The position numbers and the translations under genes were made by a program. Below, in pieces: positions 15,045 to 24,742 of a stretch of DNA of 64,000 nucleotides; the first letter of the stretch is position 1; each line of letters begins with the position of its first letter. Source of the stretch: Limnohabitans sp. (lineage in GTDB: Bacteria; Pseudomonadota; Gammaproteobacteria; Burkholderiales; Burkholderiaceae_C); contig JAOATL010000014.1 in the NCBI GenBank assembly GCA_030158125.1, positions 62,001 through 126,000 of the forward strand. The letters run 5' to 3'. The notes under the pieces were generated by a model. It worked only from the letters and a program-made list of their open reading frames with translations. It was not told the origin of the DNA and did no database searches.

Positions 15045-17243
15045 TTAATTTCGCCTCACCTGCCCCACCCCTGAAACGGATTTCACACTCTGCATGACCC
15101 GTTTCAAGAGGGAGGCATCCGAGACTTCTACGGTGAAGGTCATCCAAGCCGTGCCCTTGACGGACTGAGTTTGTACGCCCACCACGTTCATTTTCTCTTT
15201 GGCAAAGACTTCAGAGATATCTCGAAGCAGTCCCTGTCGGTCGGTGGCCTCCACAGACACCTCCACGGGATACAAAAGCGTTTGCCCCGGTTTTTGCACA
15301 CCCCATCGCACTTCAATCACGCGCTCACCGTGCCTGGCCAGCAAAGACTGAAAGTTGCGGCAATCGTCTCTGTGAATGCTGACACCTTTGCCGCGTGTCA
15401 CAAAGCCGCTGATGGCATCTGGCGGTGCCGGCCTGCAACATTTAGACAGTTGTGTGAGCAATGAGTCCACCCCCACCACCAACACACCAGACTGTGATTT
15501 TGGCGGCACCACGCGTGACTTCTTCAGCAAGACGAAATCATCGGGCTGCATGACGGGCTCTGGTGGCCGTAAGAAAATTTCAATGTTGCGCAAAGAAAAC
15601 TCATCTTTGCCCACTGTTTCGAACAAGGCTTCCGAAGACTTGAATCCCAAGTCTGAGGCCAAGTCTTCCAGCTTGATGGAAGTTTTGCCTTCGCGCTGCA
15701 AAATCTTTTCAACGGCCTCACGGCCTTTGGCAATGTTCTCGTGCGTGATCTGCGCATTGAACCATGCGCGCACTTTTGAACGTGCGCGATGGCTGACCAA
15801 AAAGCCCAGCTCGGTGTTCATCCAATCGCGAGAGGGTCCGCCCTCCTTCACGGTGGAAATTTCCACTGTCTGCCCATTTTGCAAAGGCGTGTTCAAAGGA
15901 ATCATGACGCCATCGGCTTTGGCGCCTCGGCATCGGTGACCCAAGTTGGTGTGCACTGTGTACGCAAAATCGATGGGGGTGGCACCTTTGGGCAATTCCA
16001 CAATGGCCGCATTGGGTGTGAGCACATAAATGCGATCGTCAAACAATGTGGCGTCGTCAGGTGATTGCGCTGCAGATGTGGCATTGTTTTTATCTGTTGC
16101 AGCGCCGGGTCCAGCCGCCTCCGACGACATCTCACGCTCCCAGGCCAAGAGCTGTCGCAACACAGCAATTTTGGCGTCGTAATCACTGTTGGCACTCACA
16201 CCGACATAACCTTTGGCACCGGCCTCTTTGTAGGCCCAGTGCGCCGCCACGCCATGCTCGGCATGGTCGTGCATGCTTTGTGTGCGAATTTGAATCTCAA
16301 TAGGACGGTCTTGCACATCGCGCACTACCGTGTGAAGGGACTGGTAGCCATTGGGTTTGGGCTTGGCGATGTAGTCGTCAAATTCTGACGCAATGGGCGC
16401 GAACCTTGAGTGAACCCAACTGAGCGCTTCGTAGCAATCGGCCACGCTTGGCACAATGACACGCATGGCTCTGATGTCAAACACTTGCGAAAAGTCGAGC
16501 GATTTACCACGCATTTTTTTCACAATGCTGTAGATGTGTTTAGGTCGACCTTGCACCGAAGCTTTGATGTTCTGGGCGGCCAATTCAGCTTGTACTTGCT
16601 CACGCAAATGTTGCATGTTGAGTTCGCGCTCGGTGCGCTTTTCATCCAACAGTTTGGCAATTTGTTTGTAGGTTTCGGGTTCTAAAAATCGGAAAGACAA
16701 ATCTTCCAATTCCCATTTGATTTCCCAAATGCCCAGTCGGTTGGCCAGTGGTGCAAACACCTGCAGCGACTCTTTCGCCAAGCTAACAGGCACCGCTTGC
16801 TTGCTGCTCGCAAAATAGCGAAGCGTTTGTAAACGCGAGGCCAGTCGCAACATGATGACGCGCAAATCTTTGCTGAATGCCAGCAGCATTTTGCGCACGT
16901 TTTCAGTTTGTGCACGGGGGTCATCTTGCAATTGCGCAGCCGACGTGGCCGTGCGTGACAAACGTTGTACTTCGACCAGTTTGGTGGTTTCAACAGCAAG
17001 GGACGCAAACGCTTCGCCAAAAGTTTTGGCAATGACCTCGTGTGGTCGATTGAGGTGCGGACAGGTGTAAACCAAATAGCTGGCGGCCTTCACATCGTTG
17101 CCGCTGTTCATGGTGTCCAAAATGGCCACCACCTCATCGGCGTGTGCCAGCAAGTTTTCACCGGTGTCTAGAAGCTCACCCGACAAAAAAGGCTCTGCAA
17201 ATGCCCTTGCGCGAACCAGAATGTCATCTGTCACAAGGCTCAT
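15045..17243 (-). CDS. relA: RelA-type (p)ppGpp synthetase
   Basis: Stringent-response enzyme of the long RSH family. The N-terminal hydrolase-like domain is degenerate: the place of HDxxED reads YTCPHL (residues 59-64), so it should not hydrolyse ppGpp. The synthetase domain at about 230-340 keeps RPKHIYSIVKKM, DIRAMRVIV and DDYIAKPKPNGYQSLHTVV. A TGS domain follows (DRIYVLTPNAAIVELPKGAT, about 403-465), and an ACT domain ends the 732-residue protein. The start overlaps the stop of the upstream alpha/beta hydrolase gene as ATGA, implying translational coupling. RelA rather than SpoT is inferred from the lost HD motif. Confidence 0.93.
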   Translation of the reverse strand: MSLVTDDILVRARAFAEPFLSGELLDTGENLLAHADEVVAILDTMNSGNDVKAASYLVYTCPHLNRPHEVIAKTFGEAFASLAVETTKLVEVQRLSRTATSAAQLQDDPRAQTENVRKMLLAFSKDLRVIMLRLASRLQTLRYFASSKQAVPVSLAKESLQVFAPLANRLGIWEIKWELEDLSFRFLEPETYKQIAKLLDEKRTERELNMQHLREQVQAELAAQNIKASVQGRPKHIYSIVKKMRGKSLDFSQVFDIRAMRVIVPSVADCYEALSWVHSRFAPIASEFDDYIAKPKPNGYQSLHTVVRDVQDRPIEIQIRTQSMHDHAEHGVAAHWAYKEAGAKGYVGVSANSDYDAKIAVLRQLLAWEREMSSEAAGPGAATDKNNATSAAQSPDDATLFDDRIYVLTPNAAIVELPKGATPIDFAYTVHTNLGHRCRGAKADGVMIPLNTPLQNGQTVEISTVKEGGPSRDWMNTELGFLVSHRARSKVRAWFNAQITHENIAKGREAVEKILQREGKTSIKLEDLASDLGFKSSEALFETVGKDEFSLRNIEIFLRPPEPVMQPDDFVLLKKSRVVPPKSQSGVLVVGVDSLLTQLSKCCRPAPPDAISGFVTRGKGVSIHRDDCRNFQSLLARHGERVIEVRWGVQKPGQTLLYPVEVSVEATDRQGLLRDISEVFAKEKMNVVGVQTQSVKGTAWMTFTVEVSDASLLKRVMQSVKSVSGVGQVRRN

Positions 17244-18151
17244 GCCCGCAATCCTAAGAACTCGAGGACGATGTTCATTTGATCCTCGTGCGTCAGGGTG
17301 GGGGCATGACCCACGCCCTTCACCGTGGCCACTTGCGCACGCGGTCCGCGTTGCGACATCTCTTGCACAGCAAGGTCGCTTAGCAGTTCTGACTCAGCGC
17401 CATGAATCAATAGCGTTTTGCAACGAATGGCGTCGTAAACTTGCCAAAGTGTGGCCTCGCCTGCCTTGGCCGCATCTTCTGTGACGGCCCTGATGGGCAG
17501 TCGCAGCTGTGGGTCGTAGTGCAAGCTGAAAGCGCCATCGTCCAAGCGCTTTACCATGTGTTGCGACAAAGCCAACCACTCTGCAGCTGTGTGCGGGCCA
17601 AAAGACTTGGAAATTTCCCACATGGCATTGGCAGCCTCCTGCACGGATGCAAAGTGCCCCACCTCGCCTACATAGGTCTGCATGTTTTGAATGGATTTCC
17701 AAGACACAGGAGGTCCGATGTCATTCAGAACCAAATGACGAATGGGGACTGGTAAATCTTGCGCGGCCAACAACATGCCAATCACACCACCCATGCTAGT
17801 GCCCACCCAGTCAAGCCGATCGATGGGCTGCTGGCTGTTCAAGGTTTGCAACAACACAGCCATGTCGCTGGCGTATTGCGGAAACTGATAACCCATGGGA
17901 TCTTGGAGCCAATCGCTCTGGCCACGCCCCACCACATCAGGGCAAATGACACGAACAGGCGGCAGTGCTGCGGTTTTGGCTGACGCCACCATGGCTTGGG
18001 CCAGCAGGTCGAAGTCTCGCCCCTGGCGAGTTAATCCATGCACGCAAACGAGCACATGCGAGGCCGTTGCATCCCCCCAGGCCCAATAGGCCATGCGGTG
18101 CAAGCCCTGAGCATCGGGACAATCTACATGATTAAGAACAGGTTCAAACAT
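17240..18151 (-). CDS. alpha/beta-hydrolase
   Basis: 303 residues with the alpha/beta-hydrolase fold: oxyanion region VCVHGLTRQGRDFD, nucleophile elbow DWVGTSMGGVIG (Ser) and catalytic His in VKGVGHAPTLTHEDQ. The acid is probably the Asp or Glu in LLIHGAESELLSD. This group resembles cytosolic esterases of unknown natural substrate. It lies directly upstream of relA with a 4-bp ATGA overlap, so the two are co-transcribed. It diverges from the 3-hydroxybutyrate dehydrogenase gene. Confidence 0.88.
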   Translation of the reverse strand: MFEPVLNHVDCPDAQGLHRMAYWAWGDATASHVLVCVHGLTRQGRDFDLLAQAMVASAKTAALPPVRVICPDVVGRGQSDWLQDPMGYQFPQYASDMAVLLQTLNSQQPIDRLDWVGTSMGGVIGMLLAAQDLPVPIRHLVLNDIGPPVSWKSIQNMQTYVGEVGHFASVQEAANAMWEISKSFGPHTAAEWLALSQHMVKRLDDGAFSLHYDPQLRLPIRAVTEDAAKAGEATLWQVYDAIRCKTLLIHGAESELLSDLAVQEMSQRGPRAQVATVKGVGHAPTLTHEDQMNIVLEFLGLRA

Positions 18152-18248
18152 GGCTTTTCACTTCATTCATGCGCTGACTGTCAGGCCCAAGTGGCATTGA
18201 CGCGCCATAATTAACTTTTCCACATCGTAAATCATTCGGAGAACCACC

Positions 18249-19019
18249 ATGCTGAAAGGCAAAACTGCACTTGTGACAGGCTCAACCAGTGGCATTGGCT
18301 TGGGCATTGCCAAAGCCCTGGCCAAACAGGGTGCCAACATTGTTTTGAACGGCTTTGGGGACCATGCCGGGCCCGAGGCTGAAATTGCTGCCTTGGGCGC
18401 TAAAGTGGCCTACCACGGAGCCGACATGAGCAAGCCTGCAGAAATTGAGGCCTTGGTGAAGTTTGCCGAAGAAAAGTTTGGCGCCGTCGACATTTTGGTC
18501 AACAACGCGGGCATTCAGCATGTGGCCCGTGTTGAGAACTTTCCGGTTGAACGCTGGGATGCGGTCATTGCCATCAATTTGTCCAGCGCTTTCCACGCCA
18601 CGCGCGCTGTGCTGCCTGCCATGCAAAAAGCCAACTGGGGCCGCATCATCAATGTGGCATCGGTGCACGGCTTGGTGGGCTCTTCTGAAAAATCGGCTTA
18701 TGTGGCTGCCAAGCACGGCATTGTGGGTTTGACCAAAGTGACGGCATTGGAAAACGCCACCTCTGGCATCACCTGCAATGCCATCTGCCCTGGCTGGGTG
18801 CTGACGCCTCTGGTGCAAAAACAAGTCGATGCCAAAGCCGAAGCTTTGGGATTGACCAATCAAGCCGCCACAGAATTGTTGCTGGGTGAGAAAGAACCCT
18901 CTAAGCAATTTACAACCCCCGAAGAATTGGGCGAGTTGGCCGTGTTCTTCTGCTCGGCAGCAGGCAACAACATTCGCGGTGTGGCCTGGAACATGGACGG
19001 CGGTTGGGCTGCGCAATAA
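18249..19019 (+). CDS. bdhA: 3-hydroxybutyrate dehydrogenase
   Basis: A classical SDR: TGSTSGIG at residues 11-18, NNAG near 86-89, catalytic S138, Y151 and K155 (SAYVAAKHG). The C-terminal block CNAICPGWVLTPLVQKQVDA with QAATELLLGEKEPSKQF is characteristic of D-3-hydroxybutyrate dehydrogenases. It oxidises 3-hydroxybutyrate to acetoacetate with NAD in PHB use. 256 residues. A GGAG ribosome site lies 6 bp before the ATG, and a strong hairpin terminator follows. Confidence 0.92.
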   Translation: MLKGKTALVTGSTSGIGLGIAKALAKQGANIVLNGFGDHAGPEAEIAALGAKVAYHGADMSKPAEIEALVKFAEEKFGAVDILVNNAGIQHVARVENFPVERWDAVIAINLSSAFHATRAVLPAMQKANWGRIINVASVHGLVGSSEKSAYVAAKHGIVGLTKVTALENATSGITCNAICPGWVLTPLVQKQVDAKAEALGLTNQAATELLLGEKEPSKQFTTPEELGELAVFFCSAAGNNIRGVAWNMDGGWAAQ

Positions 19020-19049
19020 GACGCCATTGATCACTGCGTGATTCAGCCA

Positions 19050-19075
19050 ATGCCACCTGTTCAGGTGGCATTTTT
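19050..19075. terminator. Rho-independent terminator shared by bdhA and ispF
   Basis: A GC-rich stem ATGCCACC/GGTGGCAT followed by TTTTTG on the plus strand. It lies between the convergent bdhA and ispF genes. The T-run is best for bdhA. Confidence 0.85.
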
Positions 19076-19077
19076 GT

Positions 19078-19557
19078 TCAAGCCTTGTGAATCAAAACCA
19101 CCGCTCTGGCTTCCATGCTCAGGCCTTCACCGACTGGCCCCATTTTTTCAGCCGTCTTGGCTTTGACGTTCACATGAGATTCTGGCACGCCCAAGGCTTT
19201 TGCAATAGAAGAGCGGATCTCTGATCGGTAAGGTGCCAATTTAGGCGCTTGAGCCACGATGGTGCAATCGACGTTGCCCAAATACCAACCCAATTGTTTA
19301 ACGTGGTCGTAAGCTTTTTTCAGAAGTAGGACCGAGTCAGCACCTTTGTAGGTGGCATCGGTGTCTGGAAAATGCTGGCCAATGTCGCCCAGACCCGCAG
19401 CGCCCAAAACAGCATCGGTGATGGCGTGCAGCAACACATCGGCGTCTGAATGACCCAGCAAGCCTTTGTCATGTGGAATTTGCACGCCGCCCAACATCAA
19501 GGGACGACCCTCTACCAAGGCATGGGTGTCCCAACCCTCGCCGACTCGAATGTTCAT
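19078..19557 (-). CDS. ispF: 2-C-methyl-D-erythritol 2,4-cyclodiphosphate synthase
   Basis: MEP-pathway isoprenoid enzyme. The zinc site is visible as D10 and H12 (GEGWDTHALVEG), with GHSDADVLLHAITDAVLGA and ADSVLLLKKAYDHV following. KAKTAEKMGPVGEG near the C-terminus is the family signature. The 159-residue length is normal. Its start overlaps the ispD stop by 4 bp, so the two consecutive-pathway genes are coupled. Confidence 0.96.
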   Translation of the reverse strand: MNIRVGEGWDTHALVEGRPLMLGGVQIPHDKGLLGHSDADVLLHAITDAVLGAAGLGDIGQHFPDTDATYKGADSVLLLKKAYDHVKQLGWYLGNVDCTIVAQAPKLAPYRSEIRSSIAKALGVPESHVNVKAKTAEKMGPVGEGLSMEARAVVLIHKA

Positions 19558-20339
19558 TTTCTGCTCCCCAGCAAATCTTCCGCCAAGGCGAAATCGGATG
19601 GATAAGTGACCTTGAAATTGTGGGGACTGCCCACCACCAGTTTGGGCGCAAACCCAGCCATTTCCATGGCGCTGGCTTCGTCCGTGACACCTTCAAAATT
19701 CTCTTTCGCTTTGGCCTGCAAGGCTGCATGCAACTGGCCTGCGCGAAACATCTGCGGCGTTTGCGCCAACCATTTGTCTTGCCTTGGCAAGGTTTGACTA
19801 ACACGGCCATGAACCGCGGTCTTTAAGGTATCGGGCAAAGGCAGCGCCAGCAAGCCGCCCACTTCATCGTCTAAACATGCATCAATCAAACGATTGATTT
19901 CCAGTTCAGTGACAAGGCAACGTGCGGCATCGTGCACCAAAATCCAATCGTGCGCTTGCACAGCCGCAGGGTTGTGCTCACCCTCTTTGAGCAAAGCCGT
20001 CAAGCCATTGAAAACCGATTCGGCGCGGGTGGCACCACCGCATGCCATGCGCCTGAAATGACTTGGCCACTCGGGTGCATCAGGCCACGCATGCGCATCG
20101 TCGGGTGACACCACCACGACCACGTGTTGCAAACGCTCAACGGCACCCAAGGCCGCCAGGGTGTGCATCACCATGGATTTGCCGCCAATCAATTCGTACT
20201 GTTTGGGCTTGAGCGTGCCTGCCCTTGAACCCGAGCCCGCACACGGCACCAACGCAAAACAGCGCGCAGCAATGGTCGTTGTCTCGGTGCGGGTTTCGAT
20301 GCCGAGCGCAGTGTCTTTTTCAGAGAAATTCAAGGTCAT
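19554..20339 (-). CDS. ispD: 2-C-methyl-D-erythritol 4-phosphate cytidylyltransferase
   Basis: Transfers CMP to methylerythritol phosphate in the MEP pathway. The nucleotide-binding loop VPCAGSGSRAGTLKPKQYE is at residues 31-49, with VHDAARCLV and the C-terminal DEASAMEMAG...VVGSPHNFKVTYPSDFALAE blocks. At 261 residues it has about 27 extra N-terminal residues (TLNFSEKDTALGIETRTETT) before the domain. A later start is possible, but no good internal ATG precedes the fold. Confidence 0.94.
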   Translation of the reverse strand: MTLNFSEKDTALGIETRTETTTIAARCFALVPCAGSGSRAGTLKPKQYELIGGKSMVMHTLAALGAVERLQHVVVVVSPDDAHAWPDAPEWPSHFRRMACGGATRAESVFNGLTALLKEGEHNPAAVQAHDWILVHDAARCLVTELEINRLIDACLDDEVGGLLALPLPDTLKTAVHGRVSQTLPRQDKWLAQTPQMFRAGQLHAALQAKAKENFEGVTDEASAMEMAGFAPKLVVGSPHNFKVTYPSDFALAEDLLGSRK

Positions 20340-20479
20340 TCACTTTTCAAGGCCCACAGTGGGTCGCCAAGTTCCCATTTTGAAGGACTTCAGGCGAATT
20401 TTCAGACTTTCAAGGACTTTTTAAAAGCCCCGTGCGGCAACGCAACAAGCCCTCTTAAAATACACACCAAGTTTGTTTC

Positions 20480-20512
20480 ACACCCCCCACCTACACGGCG
20501 GGGGGTGTTTTC
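20480..20512 (+). promoter_or_regulatory. GC-rich hairpin with T-run just before mfd
   Basis: A 9-bp stem ACACCCCCC/GGGGGGTGT with an 11-nt loop, followed by TTTTC, ending about 12 bp before the mfd ATG. It has the form of an intrinsic terminator or attenuator inside the mfd leader. It could instead insulate mfd from upstream transcription. Its role is inferred. Confidence 0.5.
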
Positions 20513-20524
20513 TATTGGTGTTTC

Positions 20525-23500
20525 ATGCAATTACCCGCGCTCAGCTTAGGCAAACGCTTCACCCTGCCCCGCCCCATGGGTTCGGCAGATGCCGTGCTAT
20601 TGGCCCAACTGGCCGAACGCGAAAAAGCACACGGTCGCCTGACGGCCGTTGTCACATCGGATGCCGCAGACACCCAAAGGCTGATGGACGAGGTGGCTTT
20701 TTTTGCACCCGGCCTTCGCTGCGCCATATTTCCCGACTGGGAAACTTTGCCCTACGACACGTTCTCGCCACATCAAGACCTGATCAGCGAGCGACTGGCC
20801 ACACTGTGGCGCATCAACCAACGCGACAAGGCCGAGGGTGCCGACCTGGTGTTCATTCCAGCCACCACGGCTCTGTATCGACTGGCGCCGCCTGCGTTTT
20901 TGGCGGGCTACACCTTTCAGTTTAAAACCAAGCAAAAACTGGACGAAGCGAAACTCAAAGCGCAACTGACCTTGGCAGGCTACAGCCATGTGAGCCAGGT
21001 GGTGAGTCCGGGTGAATATGCCGTGCGTGGTGGCCTCATTGATTTGTTCCCAATGGGTTCGCAAGTGCCCTACCGGGTCGATTTATTTGACAACGAAATT
21101 GATTCCATTCGCACCTTCGACCCCGACACACAACGCAGTTTGTACCCGGTGCCCGAAGTGCGCTTGTTGCCGGGTCGTGAGTTTCCGATGGACGAGGCGG
21201 CTCGCGCCAAGTTTCGCAGTCGATGGCGCGAACTGTTGGAAGGTGACCCCACCAAAAGCCGCATCTACAAAGACATGGGTAACGGCGTTGCAACGGCTGG
21301 CATTGAGTACTACTTGCCCTTGTTCTTCGAAGAGACCGCCACCATCTTTGATTATTTGGGTGCAGGCACTGATGCTCCGGCCACTTTGGTTTTACATGGT
21401 GATTTAGAGCCAGCCTTTCAACGGTTTTGGCAAGACACCAAAGACCGTTATCGACTGGTGCAAGGTGATCCCGAGCGCCCAGCTTTGCCACCTGAGGCTT
21501 TGTTCTTGTCGGCAGAACAGTTTTACACAGGCAGCAACCAACATGCGCAATTGGCTTTACGTCAAGGTGCTGATGCCGGCGCTGACAACACGCTAGCACA
21601 AGCCTTGCCAGACCTTACCGTTGTGCGCGGCGCAGAAGAGCCTTTGGCCAAACTGCAAACGCACATTCGCAAGACTGCCAATCGCGTCTTGATCCTTGCC
21701 GAAAGCGCAGGCCGCCGAGAAAGCTTGCTCGACTTCTTGCGCGCCGGTGGTGTCAACCCGCCCGCCTTTGACGACCTGCAAGAGTTTCAGGCCAGCGACG
21801 AAAAATTGGGCATTGCCACTGCAGCCTTGAATGCCGGTTTCCATTGGTTTGAAGCCGGCATCGATTTGATCACCGAGACCGAGCTGTTTGCAGCAGGCAC
21901 CACCACACGCAGACGTAAGAAGCAAGAACAAGTGAGCGACGTCGAAGCGCTCATCAAAGATTTGTCTGAACTGAATGTGGGCGACCCGGTGGTGCACAAC
22001 GCTCACGGTATTGGCCGTTATCGCGGTTTGGTCAACATGGATTTGGGTGAAAAGAATCCAGACGGCACGCCTGCGTTACAAGAGTTTTTGCATCTTGAAT
22101 ATGCTGACAAAGCCACTTTGTACGTACCGGTCAGCCAATTGCAATTGATTGGTCGCTACACCGGCGTCAGTGCCGATGAGGCGCCTTTGCACCGCTTGGG
22201 CAGTGGCCAGTGGGAAAAGGCCAAACGCAAAGCCGCAGAGCAAGTGCGCGATTCTGCTGCAGAGTTGTTGAACATCTATGCCAGACGCGCTGCACGCGAG
22301 GGCCACCCCTTCCGCTACAGCCCGCAAGACTACGAAGTGTTTGCCAACGACTTTGGTTTTGATGAAACCGCCGATCAAAACGCAGCCATTCATGCTGTCA
22401 TTCAAGACATGATCAGCCCTCGTCCTATGGACCGGCTGGTCTGCGGCGATGTGGGCTTTGGCAAAACCGAAGTAGCCTTGCGCGCCGCGTTTGTTGCCGT
22501 CACGGGTGGTAAGCAAGTGGCCATTTTGGCGCCAACCACCTTGCTGGCAGAGCAACACTTTCAAACCCTGAAAGATCGGTTCTCCAAGTGGCCCGTCAAA
22601 GTGGCTGAGGTCTCGCGCTTTCGATCTGGCAAAGAAGTGACGGAAGCCCTCAAGGGCTTGGCCGATGGCACGGTGGACATTGTGGTGGGCACCCACAAAC
22701 TGTTGAGCGAATCCACCAAGTTCAAAAACCTGGGACTCTTGATCATTGACGAAGAACACCGCTTTGGCGTGCGACACAAAGAAGCCATGAAAGCCATGCG
22801 GGCTGAAGTGGACGTACTGACCCTGACGGCCACCCCCATTCCCCGAACCCTGGGCATGGCGCTTGAGGGCATTCGCGACCTGAGCGTGATTGCGACGGCG
22901 CCGCAACGTCGATTGGCCATCAAAACATTTGTCCGCAACGAAGGTACCGGCGTAATTCGCGAAGCGGTGCTGCGAGAATTGAAACGGGGCGGTCAGGTTT
23001 ACTTCTTGCACAATGAAGTCGAGACGATTGAAAACCGCCGTCAGAAGTTGGAAGAGATCTTGCCTGAGGCGCGCATTGCGGTAGCGCACGGCCAAATGCC
23101 CGAGCGCGATTTGGAGAAAGTCATGCGCGATTTTGTGGCGCAACGCTACAACATTCTGCTGTGCTCCACCATCATAGAAACCGGCATTGACGTGCCCACA
23201 GCCAACACCATTGTGATTTCGCGTGCCGACAAATTTGGTTTGGCGCAATTGCATCAACTGCGTGGTCGTGTCGGCCGAAGCCATCACCAAGCCTATGCTT
23301 ATTTGATGGTGCCTGAAATTGACGGCCTGACCAAACAAGCTTCACAGCGCCTAGACGCTATTCAGCAAATGGAAGAATTGGGCAGTGGTTTTTACTTGGC
23401 CATGCACGATTTGGAAATCCGCGGTGCGGGTGAAGTGCTGGGCGAGAACCAAAGCGGCAACATGCTGGAAGTGGGTTTTCAGCTTTACAACGAAATGCTG

Positions 23501-24019
23501 AACGAGGCCGTACGCTGTTTGAAGGCCGGCAAAGAACCCGACTTGCTCAGTCCTTTGTCGGCCGCTACCGATATCAACTTACACGCCCCAGCGTTACTGC
23601 CCAACGACTATTGCGGCGATGTGCATTTGCGATTGTCGTTCTACAAAAAATTGGCCACTGCCAAAACATCAGATCAAATCGATGGCCTGCTGGAGGAAAT
23701 TGTGGACCGCTTTGGCAAATTGCCACCGCAGGCGCAAACCTTATTAGACGTGCACCGCTTGCGCGTATTGAGTGTGCCTTATGGAGTGGTCAAGGTCGAT
23801 GCTTCACCAGGCGTGATTGTGATCAGCTTCAAGCCCAATCCGCCCATTGAGCCCATGCGCATCATTGAGTTGATTCAAAAGAACAAGCACATTCAATTGG
23901 CAGGCAACGACAAGTTGCGCATTGAACGTGAACTGCCCGACCCCAAAGCGAGGGCCCAAATGGTGCGTGACATCTTGCGCTCTTTGGGGCAGCCTAAAAT
24001 TGAAAAATTGGAAGGATAA
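20525..24019 (+). CDS. mfd: transcription-repair coupling factor Mfd
   Basis: Translocase that removes stalled RNA polymerase at lesions and recruits UvrA. The 1164 residues contain the UvrB-homology region (FFAPGLRCAIFPDWETLPYD), an RNAP-interaction domain (LNVGDPVVHNAHGIGRYRGL), the helicase core with Walker A GDVGFGKTE near residue 640 and DEEH near 741 (LLIIDEEHRFG), motif VI-like QLRGRVGRSHHQAYAY and the C-terminal TRCF domain. The start is supported by alignment of the N-terminus with the family, but the ribosome site is weak. serB follows after 3 bp. Confidence 0.97.
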   Translation: MQLPALSLGKRFTLPRPMGSADAVLLAQLAEREKAHGRLTAVVTSDAADTQRLMDEVAFFAPGLRCAIFPDWETLPYDTFSPHQDLISERLATLWRINQRDKAEGADLVFIPATTALYRLAPPAFLAGYTFQFKTKQKLDEAKLKAQLTLAGYSHVSQVVSPGEYAVRGGLIDLFPMGSQVPYRVDLFDNEIDSIRTFDPDTQRSLYPVPEVRLLPGREFPMDEAARAKFRSRWRELLEGDPTKSRIYKDMGNGVATAGIEYYLPLFFEETATIFDYLGAGTDAPATLVLHGDLEPAFQRFWQDTKDRYRLVQGDPERPALPPEALFLSAEQFYTGSNQHAQLALRQGADAGADNTLAQALPDLTVVRGAEEPLAKLQTHIRKTANRVLILAESAGRRESLLDFLRAGGVNPPAFDDLQEFQASDEKLGIATAALNAGFHWFEAGIDLITETELFAAGTTTRRRKKQEQVSDVEALIKDLSELNVGDPVVHNAHGIGRYRGLVNMDLGEKNPDGTPALQEFLHLEYADKATLYVPVSQLQLIGRYTGVSADEAPLHRLGSGQWEKAKRKAAEQVRDSAAELLNIYARRAAREGHPFRYSPQDYEVFANDFGFDETADQNAAIHAVIQDMISPRPMDRLVCGDVGFGKTEVALRAAFVAVTGGKQVAILAPTTLLAEQHFQTLKDRFSKWPVKVAEVSRFRSGKEVTEALKGLADGTVDIVVGTHKLLSESTKFKNLGLLIIDEEHRFGVRHKEAMKAMRAEVDVLTLTATPIPRTLGMALEGIRDLSVIATAPQRRLAIKTFVRNEGTGVIREAVLRELKRGGQVYFLHNEVETIENRRQKLEEILPEARIAVAHGQMPERDLEKVMRDFVAQRYNILLCSTIIETGIDVPTANTIVISRADKFGLAQLHQLRGRVGRSHHQAYAYLMVPEIDGLTKQASQRLDAIQQMEELGSGFYLAMHDLEIRGAGEVLGENQSGNMLEVGFQLYNEMLNEAVRCLKAGKEPDLLSPLSAATDINLHAPALLPNDYCGDVHLRLSFYKKLATAKTSDQIDGLLEEIVDRFGKLPPQAQTLLDVHRLRVLSVPYGVVKVDASPGVIVISFKPNPPIEPMRIIELIQKNKHIQLAGNDKLRIERELPDPKARAQMVRDILRSLGQPKIEKLEG

Positions 24020-24022
24020 AGA

Positions 24023-24742
24023 ATGCACATCGCCAAAACATTTCATGGCATGACTGTCAAGGACATCAAGCCGCCCCTGCAACTTGGCCACTTCAAGCTG
24101 ATTGCTTTTGACATGGACTCCACCCTCATCAACATTGAATGTGTCGATGAAATTGCCGATGCAGCAGGCCGCAAAACAGAAGTCGCCGCCATCACCGAAG
24201 CCGCCATGCGCGGCGAAATTACCGATTACAAAGAGAGCTTGCGTCAACGTGTGGCCTTGCTGAAGGGCGTCACAGTGGCGCACATGGAAGAGGTTTTGAA
24301 CCACCGCCTCCAACTCAACCCTGGCGCGGAAAAGTTGGTCAAAGCCTGTCAAGCGGCGGGCATGAAAGTACTCCTGGTCTCTGGCGGTTTTACCTTTTTC
24401 ACAGACCATGTGCGCGATCGCTTGGGCATCAATTGGACCCGTTCCAACGTCTTGGAAGTGGTCAATGGCGTGCTGACTGGCCGCATGGTGGACCAAGACT
24501 GGGGTGACATTTGTGACGGTGAAGAAAAACGCAAGATGCTGCTGCAAACCTGTGTGCATATGGGCATTGAGCCCTCGCAAGCCATTGCCATGGGGGACGG
24601 CGCCAATGACCTGCCCATGATGGGCGTGGCCGGTTTGTCTGTGGCCTATCATGCAAAACCCAAAGTGCGCGAGCAAGCCATGGTGGCCATTGAAGAAGGC
24701 GGCTTAGACCGCTTGCTGGAAGTGTTTCAAGTCGTGCGGTGA
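24023..24742 (+). CDS. serB: phosphoserine phosphatase SerB
   Basis: HAD phosphatase for the last step of serine synthesis. Catalytic D30 and D32 lie in AFDMDSTLINIE. The motif II serine lies in LLVSGGFTFFTDHV, and MGDGANDLPMMGVAG gives the Mg-binding aspartates. This is the short form (239 residues) without an N-terminal ACT domain, as usual in this group. The ATG follows the mfd stop by 3 bp, so co-transcription is likely. The 3' end overlaps the convergent phoD gene by 16 bp. Confidence 0.95.
   Translation: MHIAKTFHGMTVKDIKPPLQLGHFKLIAFDMDSTLINIECVDEIADAAGRKTEVAAITEAAMRGEITDYKESLRQRVALLKGVTVAHMEEVLNHRLQLNPGAEKLVKACQAAGMKVLLVSGGFTFFTDHVRDRLGINWTRSNVLEVVNGVLTGRMVDQDWGDICDGEEKRKMLLQTCVHMGIEPSQAIAMGDGANDLPMMGVAGLSVAYHAKPKVREQAMVAIEEGGLDRLLEVFQVVR

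Noticed and set aside
22076..23338. Long reverse open frame of 420 codons opposite mfd
   Set aside because: Entirely within the helicase core of mfd on the other strand. The translation has no recognisable domain and no ribosome site.
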